From positions 5,206,570-5,270,569 of the forward strand of contig NZ_CP004078.1 of the NCBI RefSeq assembly GCF_000612505.1: a stretch of 64,000 bases of DNA, read 5' to 3'. Origin of the DNA: Paenibacillus sabinae T27. GTDB lineage: Bacteria; Bacillota; Bacilli; Paenibacillales; Paenibacillaceae. Of this stretch, positions 38,245-46,481 are shown one piece after another. The translations under genes were made by a program, and so were the position numbers. Under the pieces are notes generated by a model. The model had not been told where the DNA came from, ran no database searches, and was given only the letters and a program-made list of their open reading frames with translations. Position 1 is the first letter of the stretch. Each line of letters starts with the position of its first letter.

Positions 38245-39227
38245 TTTCTTCCTCCGTCGTAACCCGCACGTATGCGGGGGTCAAGCAGACCGTACAGCAC
38301 GTCCGCCACGATATTCCCGGCAACAATCATGAACGCTGTCATCAGCGTTACTGCCATCATCACCGCATAATCCCGGCCCGCCACCGCAGCCGCAAACAGC
38401 GATCCGATCCCCGGATAGGAGAACAAATTCTCGATGACGACCGAGCCGCCGAGCAGCCCTCCAATATCCAATCCCAGGAAGGTAACGAGCGGAAGGAGCG
38501 AATTGCGCAGAATATGCCGGTTATAGACCGTGGATCGGGATATGCCTTTGGCCATGGCCGTGCGCACATAATTTTTGCCGCTGTTCTCGATGATTTCTCC
38601 CCGCAAAAATTGCGTATACGCCGCGGTATTGAACAGGCCGAGCACGACCGCGGGAAGCAGGGCATGAACCGCCCGGTCTCCCAGCGATGACCATGCTCCC
38701 CCAGAATCGGCAGCCGTAACCGAGCCGCCAAGAGGCACCCAGCCGAGCACAACCGCAAACAGATAAATCGCAAAGATCGCCGCGATGAAGGTCGGGACCG
38801 CATAGGTAACATAGCTGGCCGTCAGGATTAACCGGTCCCTCCATCCTCCCGGATTGCGTCCGGAAATCATGCCGAGCACCAAAGCGCTTCCATAAGTAAT
38901 GAGAAGCGACAGCATGGCCAGCAGCAGCGTTGCAGGCAGGCGCTGGCCGATGAGCTCACTTGCAGGCATTTTATACAGGAAGGATTGCCCGAAGTCCCCT
39001 GCAGCTGCCGCCTTTAACCAGCGCCAATACTGGATTGGCAATGGGTCGCCGTATCCTAGACTTTCCCTCATTTCCGCGGCATAACCGGGATCTTTGTTCC
39101 CCGGGTTCAGCCCTCCGCCCAGACCGTCCCCCGGCATCTGCTTGGCCAGCGCGAACACGGCGACCGAAATCAGGAGCAGCAGCGGCACGGCGCCAAGCAG
39201 CCTGCGAAGCGCGAATTTGAGCAGCAT
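38241..39227 (-). CDS. Peptide/nickel-type ABC transporter permease (DppB/OppB)
   Basis: 328 residues. RRLLGAVPLLLLISVAVFAL is the typical first helix, and the EAA-type loop NYVRTAMAKGISRSTVYNRH docks the ATPase. Six helices are visible. It lies 13 bases after the solute-binding protein gene and overlaps the DppC-type gene, so the three are one operon. Confidence 0.93.
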   Translation of the reverse strand: MLLKFALRRLLGAVPLLLLISVAVFALAKQMPGDGLGGGLNPGNKDPGYAAEMRESLGYGDPLPIQYWRWLKAAAAGDFGQSFLYKMPASELIGQRLPATLLLAMLSLLITYGSALVLGMISGRNPGGWRDRLILTASYVTYAVPTFIAAIFAIYLFAVVLGWVPLGGSVTAADSGGAWSSLGDRAVHALLPAVVLGLFNTAAYTQFLRGEIIENSGKNYVRTAMAKGISRSTVYNRHILRNSLLPLVTFLGLDIGGLLGGSVVIENLFSYPGIGSLFAAAVAGRDYAVMMAVTLMTAFMIVAGNIVADVLYGLLDPRIRAGYDGGRK

Positions 39228-39240
39228 GGCCTTGGCCTCC

Positions 39241-40977
39241 CTATTTGCCGTCTTTTACCCACCACTTGTAGGGCTCGATGATGTTGCTCAGCGTACTGAC
39301 CTTGACTCCCTGAAGCCGTTTGTTTACGGCTGTAATGGTCTCGCGTTCCGCAACAAATATCATCGGCACTTCTTCATTGATTAATTTCTGCCAGTCATAA
39401 TACACCTGCGTGCGGTACTTCCGGTCATACGCTTTCAGACTTATCCCCTCCCGGATGAGTCGTTCGTTCTCCGCCGAGGACCACCGGGGGTAGTTCCAGA
39501 GATCATTCTTTCTCCACAGTCCGGTAGGATCGGGATCATTGGATAATCCCCAGACACCGTTAAACAGCTCCACTGAAGGATCATCCTCTTCGACCGCCGT
39601 ATAGAAGGTGTTCATCTCCTTGAGCGCTCCGCCGTTCAGCTTGACATCCAGGCCCACATCCCGCCAATTCTGCAAAATAGCCTCCGTTCGCGGTTCGTCA
39701 TTGGTGCCGCCGACCATGCCGTCAAAATGAATCACGAACTTCGCTCCTTTGGGATCTTCGCGCAGGCCGTCCCCGTCCATGTCCTTATACCCCGCTTCAT
39801 CCAGCAGCCGTTTGGCCTTTTCCGGGTCATACGGGTACCGGTTAATTTGCGCCTCCGGAATTTTGGCCCAGCTTTTGCTTGAGATCGGCGTTTCCGACAG
39901 CTTGCCGAGTCCGTAAGAGAAAGCGTCAATGATGCCTTGGCGGTCAAGGGCATAGTACATGGCCTGCCGCAGTCTTTTGTCCGAGAACTTGGGGTTATCC
40001 ATGACAATCTGCCCGGTCTTGCCGTCCCAGTGCCCGAATTTAAAGCCGATATACTCAAAAGACAAATCGGGCGTCTGCATCAGCGTAATGTTATCGAGCT
40101 TTTTCAGGCTTTCATATGCATCCCGCGGTGCCTGCTCGACATCGATCCGCCCCTGCTCGAACAGGCTTGCAATCAGCTTGTCGTCGAATACTTTATACAG
40201 CACGCCGTCAAGGAGGGGTTTGCCCTTGTAATAATCGTCGAACCGCGTCAGCTCGACAAATTCCCCCGGCTGAATATGCTTTACTTTGAACGGGCCGATG
40301 CCGATGGGGGCTTTACGCACCTGGTCACTGCTCGGCATATCCTTTACCGCAACTCCAGCAAAATATCGCTTATTCATCGGATACGCCCACAGATTATCAA
40401 TCGTGTTCACACGGGCGGCCGTTACCGTAATCTTCATTGTATAGGGATCGATAACCTGGATGCCCGATATCTCCTTCGCTTTCCCGTTGTGATAAGCTTC
40501 GGCCCCCTGAATCATTTCCACACTGTAATAGCGCGGGCCCGTATAGTCTGGGTTGGCAATGACCTCAAGCGCAAATTTCCAGTCCTCCACGGTCAATTCG
40601 GTGCCGTTCTGCCAGTGAATGCCCCGCTTGATTTTAAAAGTGAACGTCTTATGGTCGGGCGACTCCTCCCAGGTTGCGATCCCGGGGGCAGTGGTCAAAT
40701 CGTCCTTGACCGTAAACAACGGTTCGGTTATAAATTCCAGAACATGAAAGTCATCTTCACCTTCGTAAAAAGCCGGCTCAAATAATCCCTTGAACGGAGA
40801 AGGAAAGCCGTACGTTACCGTCCCGCCCGCTTTGGGGTCGCCTCCGGCATTGGTTGCCACAGAGGAAGGCTCTCTCCCGCCGCGATTGTCCGGAGCATCC
40901 GCTCCGCCGCAGCCCGACAGCAGCAGTGCAACGAAGAGCAGCGGCGCAAGTGCCCGGATTACCTTTCTGTTGTTCAT
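39241..40977 (-). CDS. Family 5 extracellular solute-binding lipoprotein
   Basis: 578 residues. The signal peptide ends in the lipobox LLLSGC, so the mature protein is lipid-anchored at its first cysteine. The rest is a cluster C/SBP family 5 protein (HKTFTFKIKRGIHWQNGTEL, LRQAMYYALDRQGIIDAFSY, WRDVGLDVKLNGGALKEM). Such proteins bind oligopeptides, nickel complexes or opines; the ligand is not readable. It heads an operon with two permeases but without ATPase genes, so it depends on ATPases encoded elsewhere. Confidence 0.93.
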   Translation of the reverse strand: MNNRKVIRALAPLLFVALLLSGCGGADAPDNRGGREPSSVATNAGGDPKAGGTVTYGFPSPFKGLFEPAFYEGEDDFHVLEFITEPLFTVKDDLTTAPGIATWEESPDHKTFTFKIKRGIHWQNGTELTVEDWKFALEVIANPDYTGPRYYSVEMIQGAEAYHNGKAKEISGIQVIDPYTMKITVTAARVNTIDNLWAYPMNKRYFAGVAVKDMPSSDQVRKAPIGIGPFKVKHIQPGEFVELTRFDDYYKGKPLLDGVLYKVFDDKLIASLFEQGRIDVEQAPRDAYESLKKLDNITLMQTPDLSFEYIGFKFGHWDGKTGQIVMDNPKFSDKRLRQAMYYALDRQGIIDAFSYGLGKLSETPISSKSWAKIPEAQINRYPYDPEKAKRLLDEAGYKDMDGDGLREDPKGAKFVIHFDGMVGGTNDEPRTEAILQNWRDVGLDVKLNGGALKEMNTFYTAVEEDDPSVELFNGVWGLSNDPDPTGLWRKNDLWNYPRWSSAENERLIREGISLKAYDRKYRTQVYYDWQKLINEEVPMIFVAERETITAVNKRLQGVKVSTLSNIIEPYKWWVKDGK

Positions 40978-41152
40978 TGGTCCCTTCCCTTCTCCTGGTT
41001 AAAATTAGCTGTGAACGCTTTCCCATCCAGTGGTCAATAAATAAACCATCGGTCAATTCAAGCCAACTTTGAATATCGAATGCAATAAATATTGGATTCT
41101 TCAAAATTTCAAACATCATACAATGCAATATTACTTGCGTCAATAGCTTTTA

Positions 41153-43099
41153 TTACGACCCTTCCTCCTCATCCTTTTCCTTGATAATCATCAAGCCTTC
41201 CACATGCTTTCGCCCCATCAGGTGGCGCTTCTTCCGGTTCTCCTTCGTTTCAAGCACAATATCCAGATCATAATCTTCCGGGTACAGCTCCTCTTTGGAT
41301 AAATACGGCTTCAGGCGTTTATGGTTAAACTGCATTTTATGCTTCTGCACCATGACGCCCACCATGCCTCTGGCATCCCGTTTCTCGTAGACGATTCCCG
41401 TCCTGCCCAGCGCTGTGACATAGACCGCGTCCCCGACTTCAAACACATGCGGCTGTTCCGGATGAACCTTCGCTTCTTTTTTCGCAGCGCTGCTGCCTTT
41501 TCCTGCTGTAGCCTTCTCTTCCTTTCTTCCTTCCCTATCATACCACAGGCGCATCTCTTGTTCGGCAAGCGGTTTCCGAGGGTGGCTGGCGGCAATTTGC
41601 CGCGAGCGTTCGATGACCTTTGCATCCAGACCGAGCTTCTCGGCGATCTGCAGCGCATAGCTGTGTCCCGCTTCTCCTATTGTCAGCTTATAGAGCGGAC
41701 GCAGCGTCACCGGATCAAACTCCATTCGGGCATTTTGAAAATCCGGCGCTGCCGAGGCAAATACTTTTATTTCATTAAAATGCGTCGTGACGATAACATT
41801 TGCTCCTCTGCGGCTGAGCTCCTCCAAAATGGCGATCGACAGAGCAATTCCTTCGCCCGGGTCCGTGCCCGCAGCCAGCTCGTCGATCAACAGCAGCACA
41901 TTGCGGCCTGCAGCCCGCAGCATTTCATCCACACCCTTCATTTGAGCGGAAAAAGTGCTGAGCGACTGTGTCAGACTTTGCCCGTCCCCGATCACGCTCA
42001 TTACCTCAGAAAATACCGGAAGCTGACTCTCTTTATCCGCCGGAATCAGCAGACCCGATTGGGCCATCAGCGTGAGCAGGCCTACCGTCTTCAGCAGAAC
42101 CGTCTTTCCGCCTGTATTCGGACCGGTAATCACAAGCGACTTATAGTCCAGACCGAATTCCACATCAATCGGAACCATGCCTTCAAGCAGCGGGTGCTTG
42201 CCTCCGAGAAGCCGCATATATCCCCGGTTGTTGAACGTTACCGCCCCCGCTCCTGTCTGGGCGGCATATTTGGCCTTGGCAAAAATAAAATCGTACACGC
42301 CCGTAATTTCAATATTCAGCCGCAGGGCTTCCTGCTCCCTTTCGATCAGTCCGGTCAGCATGCTTAAGATGATCCCCTCTTCCCGGGCCTCCTCGCTTGT
42401 CAGCATCTCCAGTTCTCCCTGCAACGCGGCGACCTCCTCCGGCTCCACATACACCGTCTGCCCGCTGGTGGACTGATCGAGCACTGAACCCTTGACCTGT
42501 TTATGGTACTCGCGCTTGACCGGAATTATATAACGGCCTCCCCGCATGCTGTACAGACTCTCCTGCAAAATGGACTGATGCCGCGACATGACACTCTCGA
42601 TTTTCTTCAGCAGCCGCTCCTTCGTTACTCTCAGACGTTTGCGCACCTTCTCTAGTCCCTTGCTTGCCCCGTCGTCAATGACGCCGAACCGGATGCAGCG
42701 CTCGATCTCCTCTTTCACCGTCTTCAGCTCCATCAGCGAGGCGGCATACGCTCCTATTCTTAGGGAAGCATCTTTGGAAGCCATATACTTGCGCAGCTGG
42801 GAGCAGCTGTTCAGGAATACGCTCACCGCGGTAAAATCCTGCTCATTGAACAGATAACCCGTCCTGAGCAGCGACATCACCCATTCAATCCCTTCTAATG
42901 AAGGTATCGGCACACTCGATCCTTTCATTAATAATTCCTTGGCCTCCGCCGTCTCTTGCACCGCTCTCTGCACAGCCGTTAGTTCAGTCATCGGGACAAG
43001 CTCCCGAATGAGCAACCTTCCGGCATAGGAGACGGCATAACGTTCCACTTCTTTCTTAATCCGATTGTATTCGAGCGTTTCCCGGCTTGGTAAATGCAT
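41153..43099 (-). CDS. MutS2-like ATPase without Smr domain
   Basis: 648 residues versus about 780 for MutS2. Present: helical lever/clamp region (about 1-300), MutS ATPase with Walker A GPNTGGKTVLLKTVG (about 330), Walker B NVLLLIDELAAGTDPGEG and THFNEI, a charged coiled region (about 480-540) and a KOW-like segment (FEVGDAVYVTALGRTGIVYE, about 545-600). The C-terminal Smr nuclease/collided-ribosome domain is absent; the protein ends in a lysine- and glutamate-rich tail. MutS2 in Bacillus splits collided ribosomes; this paralogue may act on ribosomes or recombination intermediates, unknown. GAGGAGG precedes ATG 43099, and an attenuator-like leader (43154-43565) lies upstream. Confidence 0.9.
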   Translation of the reverse strand: MHLPSRETLEYNRIKKEVERYAVSYAGRLLIRELVPMTELTAVQRAVQETAEAKELLMKGSSVPIPSLEGIEWVMSLLRTGYLFNEQDFTAVSVFLNSCSQLRKYMASKDASLRIGAYAASLMELKTVKEEIERCIRFGVIDDGASKGLEKVRKRLRVTKERLLKKIESVMSRHQSILQESLYSMRGGRYIIPVKREYHKQVKGSVLDQSTSGQTVYVEPEEVAALQGELEMLTSEEAREEGIILSMLTGLIEREQEALRLNIEITGVYDFIFAKAKYAAQTGAGAVTFNNRGYMRLLGGKHPLLEGMVPIDVEFGLDYKSLVITGPNTGGKTVLLKTVGLLTLMAQSGLLIPADKESQLPVFSEVMSVIGDGQSLTQSLSTFSAQMKGVDEMLRAAGRNVLLLIDELAAGTDPGEGIALSIAILEELSRRGANVIVTTHFNEIKVFASAAPDFQNARMEFDPVTLRPLYKLTIGEAGHSYALQIAEKLGLDAKVIERSRQIAASHPRKPLAEQEMRLWYDREGRKEEKATAGKGSSAAKKEAKVHPEQPHVFEVGDAVYVTALGRTGIVYEKRDARGMVGVMVQKHKMQFNHKRLKPYLSKEELYPEDYDLDIVLETKENRKKRHLMGRKHVEGLMIIKEKDEEEGS

Positions 43100-43153
43100 G
43101 TTCTTTCCTCCTCATTGGTTGTCGTCCGTCGGCCTATCGTTTTCCCACAACGC

Positions 43154-43191
43154 AAAAAAGGGCAAAGAATGCCACAGCGCATTCCTTGCCC
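43154..43191 (-). terminator. Leader terminator 2, 55 bases before the MutS2-like start
   Basis: Minus strand: GGGCAAGGAATGC, loop GCTGTG, GCATTCTTTGCCC, then T6: a 13-bp stem with one mismatch. Its position just before a gene in the same direction marks it as a conditional (attenuating) terminator rather than the end of another gene. Confidence 0.85.
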
Positions 43192-43249
43192 TAATCTTTA
43201 CACTGGTCCCTGTCTCTGGAGCCTTATCAGCTCCTTTTGTGGAATAAAC

Positions 43250-43277
43250 AAAAAAACCGCGCTGCAAGAGCACGGTT
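43250..43277 (-). terminator. Leader terminator 1
   Basis: Minus strand: ACCGTGC, loop TCTTGCA, GCGCGGT, then T7; one mismatch. It lies 150 bases upstream of the MutS2-like start and 60 bases before terminator 2. Confidence 0.75.
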
Positions 43278-43481
43278 CGTTTGCGTTGACGGGATAACAG
43301 CCGTAAAGAGGCGATGTTGACGCGTCGCGTGTTCTTAACTAAATCATTCACCCCAGGCACAGCTTTCCCCTGTCAAAAGACAATGCTAACTTACGCTTAC
43401 GCGGCACACTTAAATAAGCATGCGCTTAAAGCAAGCAAAAGAGCAGCGGTCTGCCAGACCTGAAAGGTGATATGAAATTGC

Positions 43482-43505
43482 TTAGTTAAGAACGCTCACC
43501 GACAT
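43482..43505 (-). CDS. 7-residue leader peptide MSVSVLN upstream of the MutS2-like gene
   Basis: GAAGGGG (43520-43514) lies exactly 8 bases before ATG 43505, an optimal ribosome site, followed by MSVSVLN and TAA. The last codons and stop (GTTCTTAACTAA, 43493-43482) are a perfect 12-base complement of TTAGTTAAGAAC at 43342-43331 further down the same transcript, so translation of the peptide would decide whether that pairing forms. This is the layout of drug-inducible attenuators. Too short for any homology support. Confidence 0.45.
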   Translation of the reverse strand: MSVSVLN

Positions 43506-43536
43506 CAAAATTTCCCCTTCGTTGTAGGATGGTTTA

Positions 43537-43565
43537 AACTTACTATATTTTTCCGGCTTCGTCAA
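43537..43565 (-). promoter_or_regulatory. Candidate promoter of the MutS2-like leader transcript
   Basis: TTGACG (43565-43560), 17-bp spacer, TAAGTT (43542-43537) on the minus strand. The -35 is good, the -10 weak; the AT-rich AAAAATATAGTAAG just before it may help. Confidence 0.35.
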
Positions 43566-43624
43566 TCCGCGAATGGCTCCAATCAGAACCAACTCATTCA
43601 CCGCTGAGAAAAGGGATTGCAATT

Positions 43625-43654
43625 AAAAAGACAGCCGGATGACCGGCTGTCTTT
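43625..43654 (-). terminator. Terminator of rpsF-ssb-rpsR
   Basis: AAAGACAGCCGG, loop, CCGGCTGTCTTT: perfect 12-bp stem with tetraloop and T-run on the minus strand, 10 bases after rpsR. It isolates the MutS2-like leader from the ribosomal operon. Confidence 0.9.
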
Positions 43655-43664
43655 AAAGCTTGTC

Positions 43665-43937
43665 TTACTCCGTAGTGTAAGGCAGCAGTGCGATTTGACG
43701 CGCGCGTTTGACAGCGATCGTCAGAGCGCGTTGGTATTTTGCGCTCGTGCCCGTTACACGGCGAGGCAAAATTTTACCGCGCTCACTGATGAATTTCTTC
43801 AGCAGTTCGGTATCTTTATAGTCAATGTGAGTAATTTTATTCGCAGTGAAGAAACATACTTTACGACGTTTGTTGCGGCCGCCACGGCGTGGAGGTCTCT
43901 TGTCGTTGTCTCCGCCTTCTCTTTGTTTAAAAGCCAT
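43665..43937 (-). CDS. rpsR: 30S ribosomal protein S18
   Basis: 90 residues: [20 protein letters not shown], then the conserved [20 protein letters not shown] and [19 protein letters not shown]18 pairs with S6 on the 30S platform. Last gene of rpsF-ssb-rpsR, 21 bases after ssb. The N-terminal 20 residues are a basic, glycine-rich extension. Confidence 0.98.
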   Translation of the reverse strand: MAFKQREGGDNDKRPPRRGGRNKRRKVCFFTANKITHIDYKDTELLKKFISERGKILPRRVTGTSAKYQRALTIAVKRARQIALLPYTTE

Positions 43938-43958
43938 CGTCTTTTCAGTCCTTCCTTA

Positions 43959-44453
43959 TTAAAATGGCAAATCATCATCCGATATATCAATCGGCTTACC
44001 GTCGCCCGAAAAGGGATCCTGATTATTGTTGCGCGAGAAACCGCTATTTCCGCTGTTTCCGCGTCCGCCGCCGCCGTATGCTGGTGGCTCGGGCATATCC
44101 CCCCCGCCGGATGCGTTTCCGCTCTCGCGGCTCTGGGAAGATTCCAGGAACCGGACATTATCGGCAATAACTTCGGTGACGTATACACGCTTGCCTTCGT
44201 TATTCTCGTAATTCCGTACTTGGATGCGTCCCTCTACCGCCGTCAGCCGACCTTTGCGCAAATAATTAGCACAGGTCTCCGCCAGCTGTCTCCAGGTAAC
44301 GACCGGAATGAAATCCGCTTCACGTTCGCCGCCCTGGCTTGTAAAAGGCCGGTCTACGGCAAGCGTAAACTGGGTTACGGCAACGCCTTGAGGCGTATAG
44401 CGCAGCTCAGGATCACGGGTCAATCGGCCGATCAGTATGACACGGTTCAACAT
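43959..44453 (-). CDS. ssb: Single-stranded DNA-binding protein
   Basis: 164 residues: OB-fold ([20 protein letters not shown] through about residue 105), then a glycine- and asparagine-rich linker, and the acidic C-terminal tip DISDDDLPF that recruits repair and replication partners. Located between rpsF and rpsR as in all Bacillales; AAGGAGG 8 bases before the ATG. Confidence 0.98.
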   Translation of the reverse strand: MLNRVILIGRLTRDPELRYTPQGVAVTQFTLAVDRPFTSQGGEREADFIPVVTWRQLAETCANYLRKGRLTAVEGRIQVRNYENNEGKRVYVTEVIADNVRFLESSQSRESGNASGGGDMPEPPAYGGGGRGNSGNSGFSRNNNQDPFSGDGKPIDISDDDLPF

Positions 44454-44502
44454 TTGGGTCCCCTCCTTGGAGCGATTTCCTTACCAAGCGAACGCCGTGC
44501 TC

Positions 44503-44787
44503 TTAGGCAACATCGTTCGTGATGAGATAACGAATAACTTCGTCGGAAATCTTCATGATACGTTCCAGCTCGGTAACTACTGCAGGCTCTGCAGTGAAGT
44601 TAACCAGGACATAAACGCCATCACGGAATTTCTTGATCTCATACGCAAGACGTTTCTTACCCTGCACATCGTGCTTCGTAATTTCTCCGCCGTTGGAGAT
44701 GATGCCTTGGAATTTTTCGACTGCTGCTTGAACGGCTTCTTGTTCAACGTCAGGACGAATAATGTACATCACTTCGTATTTGCGCAT
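44503..44787 (-). CDS. rpsF: 30S ribosomal protein S6
   Basis: 94 residues: MRKYEVMYIIRPDVEQEAVQ, GKKRLAYEIKKFRDGVYVLV and the C-terminal strand complete the S6 fold. ATG 44787 follows AAGGAGG with 8-base spacing; an in-frame GTG nine bases upstream overlaps that site. First gene of rpsF-ssb-rpsR. The leader between promoter and start has short hairpins and may carry the S6:S18 autoregulatory site, but I could not confirm its motif. Confidence 0.97.
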   Translation of the reverse strand: MRKYEVMYIIRPDVEQEAVQAAVEKFQGIISNGGEITKHDVQGKKRLAYEIKKFRDGVYVLVNFTAEPAVVTELERIMKISDEVIRYLITNDVA

Positions 44788-44862
44788 AACTTTCACCTCC
44801 TTATGGTCTAAGGCCCCTGATCAGGTCAGGAGCAAGGATCGAGCACAAACTCGAACTATAAT

Positions 44863-44891
44863 AATATACCAAATTTGAATACGCGTTGCAA
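44863..44891 (-). promoter_or_regulatory. Promoter of rpsF-ssb-rpsR
   Basis: Minus strand TTGCAA (44891-44886), 17-bp spacer, TATATT (44868-44863), about 75 bases before rpsF. Confidence 0.6.
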
Positions 44892-45006
44892 CCTTTCTTC
44901 CCTTATATTCTGTCTGATTATGGACTTCCCTTGGGTACATGAAGCCGAAGCGCTGTGCGCACAATAGGACGGTAATCCATTTTTAAGTCCGAAAGGAGGG
45001 AACAGC

Positions 45007-45204
45007 ATGGGTGAGCAGACCGAATTTGAAGAAGGCCAAAAGGCACCTAATCCCGGAATTTATACGGAGGTAGGCGAGGCGCGAAGCTTTCATACGGAGA
45101 TTCAGAACCCGAAGTCGATTAAAATGAAGAAAGGCGACACTTTCCCGGAGACGACCAACAAGAACCGCAAGTGGAAAAAGGTCGAGAAAGCGCGCGTGCA
45201 TTAA
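45007..45204 (+). CDS. YjzC-like small protein
   Basis: 65 residues: MGEQTEFEEGQKAPNPGIYT, then EVGEARSFHTEIQNPKSIKM and GDTFPETTNKNRKWKKV. This is the YjzC pattern (GxKAPNxGxYxEIGE, GDxFPETxNxxRxW) of spore-forming Bacillales; function unknown. AAAGGAGGGAACAGC precedes the ATG. It is on the plus strand, against the direction of its neighbours. Confidence 0.85.
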   Translation: MGEQTEFEEGQKAPNPGIYTEVGEARSFHTEIQNPKSIKMKKGDTFPETTNKNRKWKKVEKARVH

Positions 45205-45480
45205 TTTTTTTTAACGGTAATGTATAAATCGAGTTGTCCTGACCCATAATATAATCAGGCAGCACAAGAGAGAGGTGTGGTTCCGTTGGACAATGTAGTC
45301 GAACACAATCACAGGAACTCTGTTTCAGCCACTATTGTTGGCAAAGGATCACGCTGAGAGCCAAGTCGTAAAAGACAACAGCCTTGGTAGTCCTGACTCG
45401 CTTTAGGAGCTTTTTACAGAAGATTTCCAAAATCATTCAAGTGCTGCCTCTGGAAGGGCCCGAAAGGGTCCTTCTTTGTT
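45205..45480 (+). other. Transcript-like region of unknown function ending in a terminator
   Basis: After yjzC there is a perfect -10 TATAAT at 45250-45255 (no good -35), then about 200 bases with several short complementary segments. A 23-codon frame starts at a TTG (45286) with AGAGAGG upstream and ends at a TGA (45357). The stretch ends in two hairpins, AGTCCT...AGGAGCT with T5 near 45417, and the strong one at 45453. No plus-strand gene follows, so it could be a small RNA, a short-peptide gene or the yjzC 3' tail. I do not recognise an Rfam class. Confidence 0.35.
45453..45478 (+). terminator. Terminator of the yjzC-side transcript
   Basis: GAAGGGCCC, loop GAAA, GGGTCCTTC with one G-T pair, then TTTGTT. 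Confidence 0.7.
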
Positions 45481-45546
45481 ATGGAACGTCGGCGTAATAG
45501 CTATGCCCCAACTGTCCGGCAAAAACCACAGCCTGTTATGGTGCGC

Positions 45547-45577
45547 AAAAAATCCTCCGCCCATTGGACGAAGGATT
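45547..45577 (-). terminator. Terminator after tRNA-Ser copy 1
   Basis: Minus strand: AATCCTTCGTCC, loop AAT, GGGCGGAGGATT, then T-run. 23 bases after the tRNA 3' end. Confidence 0.8.
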
Positions 45578-45600
45578 GTCGTTAGCTGTTATTAAGGTAA

Positions 45601-45691
45601 TGGCGGAGAAGGTGGGATTCGAACCCACGCACGCTTTGACACGCCTAGCTGATTTCGAGTCAGCCCCCTTGGGCCTCTTGGGTACCTCTCC
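45601..45691 (-). tRNA. tRNA-Ser (anticodon CGA), copy 1
   Basis: 91 bases including encoded CCA. Acceptor GGAGAGG pairs with CTTCTCC (one G-T), long variable arm as in serine tRNAs, anticodon loop CTCGAAA giving CGA (reads UCG), T-loop GGTTCGAATCC. It differs from copy 2 (49370-49460) at a single base in the acceptor stem. Confidence 0.96.
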
Positions 45692-45801
45692 ACTGCACAT
45701 TAAATACACTTCCATTATCATAACATAAATGAATCCCTTCCGGCAAGCCTGCTGTTGAAAAAGCATCCCACCAGCCTTCGGCGGCTTCATGATTCCTATC
45801 T

Positions 45802-46481
45802 TCAGTCTATATCGTCCCGTTCCACCCTCCGGATGGATTGGTACGCGATTGCTATTCCCAGCAGTCCGAGAGATACCGATACGAACGAATAATTTCCCAG
45901 CCGGAAGCCGCCGAAGTCGGAAGAGATGATCGCTGAAACAAGTACTCCGCTCACGATCGTTGCCGGGACCGATTTTTTGCGCATGCCTACAAATAAAGGG
46001 ATCAAGGCATACCCGCCGCATATACGGCGCTGGTTGCAGTATGGAGCACCATCGAGATCAGCAGGCTTCCGGTAATTTCGCCGGGAATTGCGTTGACGAA
46101 GCGGTTTATACCGACCAGGATGGCACCCAGTGCGGCGACCGATACAATAATATTAATCAGAGTGAACAGGAACACGATCATTAATTTCGCATACATCAGA
46201 TTCATTCGCGAAATGGGATACGTAAACAGCAGCTTAATGGTGTGATTCTTATATTCGTCAATCACCAACCGGCCAAGCAGGACGGAAGCATAGACGATGA
46301 ATGAAGACCTTACAAAGAGATTTAACGCCTCAAACACTTCGGGATAGGTTATAAATTCAGTCTGGTCAAAGAACACAAGCAAAATCATGAAAGCCAAAAT
46401 GGCCAGGTTGGTGATGAGCACGCCTTTCAGCATCCCGGTCAGCTTGTACTTGCGCATTTCCAGCGAAATCAGCTTAAGCAA
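45802..46481 (-). CDS. ABC-2-type permease (BcrB-like), frameshifted
   Basis: About 226 residues with six helices, the membrane half of a drug/peptide exporter with the ATPase encoded just upstream. Start TTG 46481 (LLKLISLEMRKYKLTGMLKG) overlaps the ATPase stop and follows GGAGG. The frame breaks at the CCC run 46012-46014 (minus-strand GCGGCGGGTAT): one extra G restores AAGYALIPLFVGMRKKSVPA and the last two helices up to SIRRVERDDID. As with the other three frameshifts in the window, one missing base in a short G-run is the only defect. Confidence 0.8.

Larger units (their letters stand above)
43112..43360 (-). other. 82-codon open frame spanning both leader terminators
   Basis: GTG 43360 has AGGGGA 6 bases upstream and the frame stays open across both terminators, ending 12 bases before the MutS2-like start. 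The peptide (MPGVNDLVKNTRRVNIASLR...) has no family resemblance. If translated, the ribosome would melt both terminators, so it may be a regulatory leader ORF rather than a functional protein. Chance openness is possible. Confidence 0.3.

Noticed and set aside
43200..43300. T-box leader
   Set aside because: No AGGGTGG-ACCGCG T-box sequence and no specifier-loop arrangement.
43333..43380. ydaO-type c-di-AMP riboswitch core in the MutS2-like leader
   Set aside because: AGGGGAAAGC and GGGGTGAAT recall the motif, but the expected conserved 3' block (CAGCTAACCTCG) and matching P1 helix are not found; kept only as an alternative to test.
45240..45420. S-box or TPP riboswitch after yjzC
   Set aside because: Short stretches (AAGAGAGG, GCTGAGAG) occur, but the remaining conserved blocks of both classes are absent and no gene follows on that strand.
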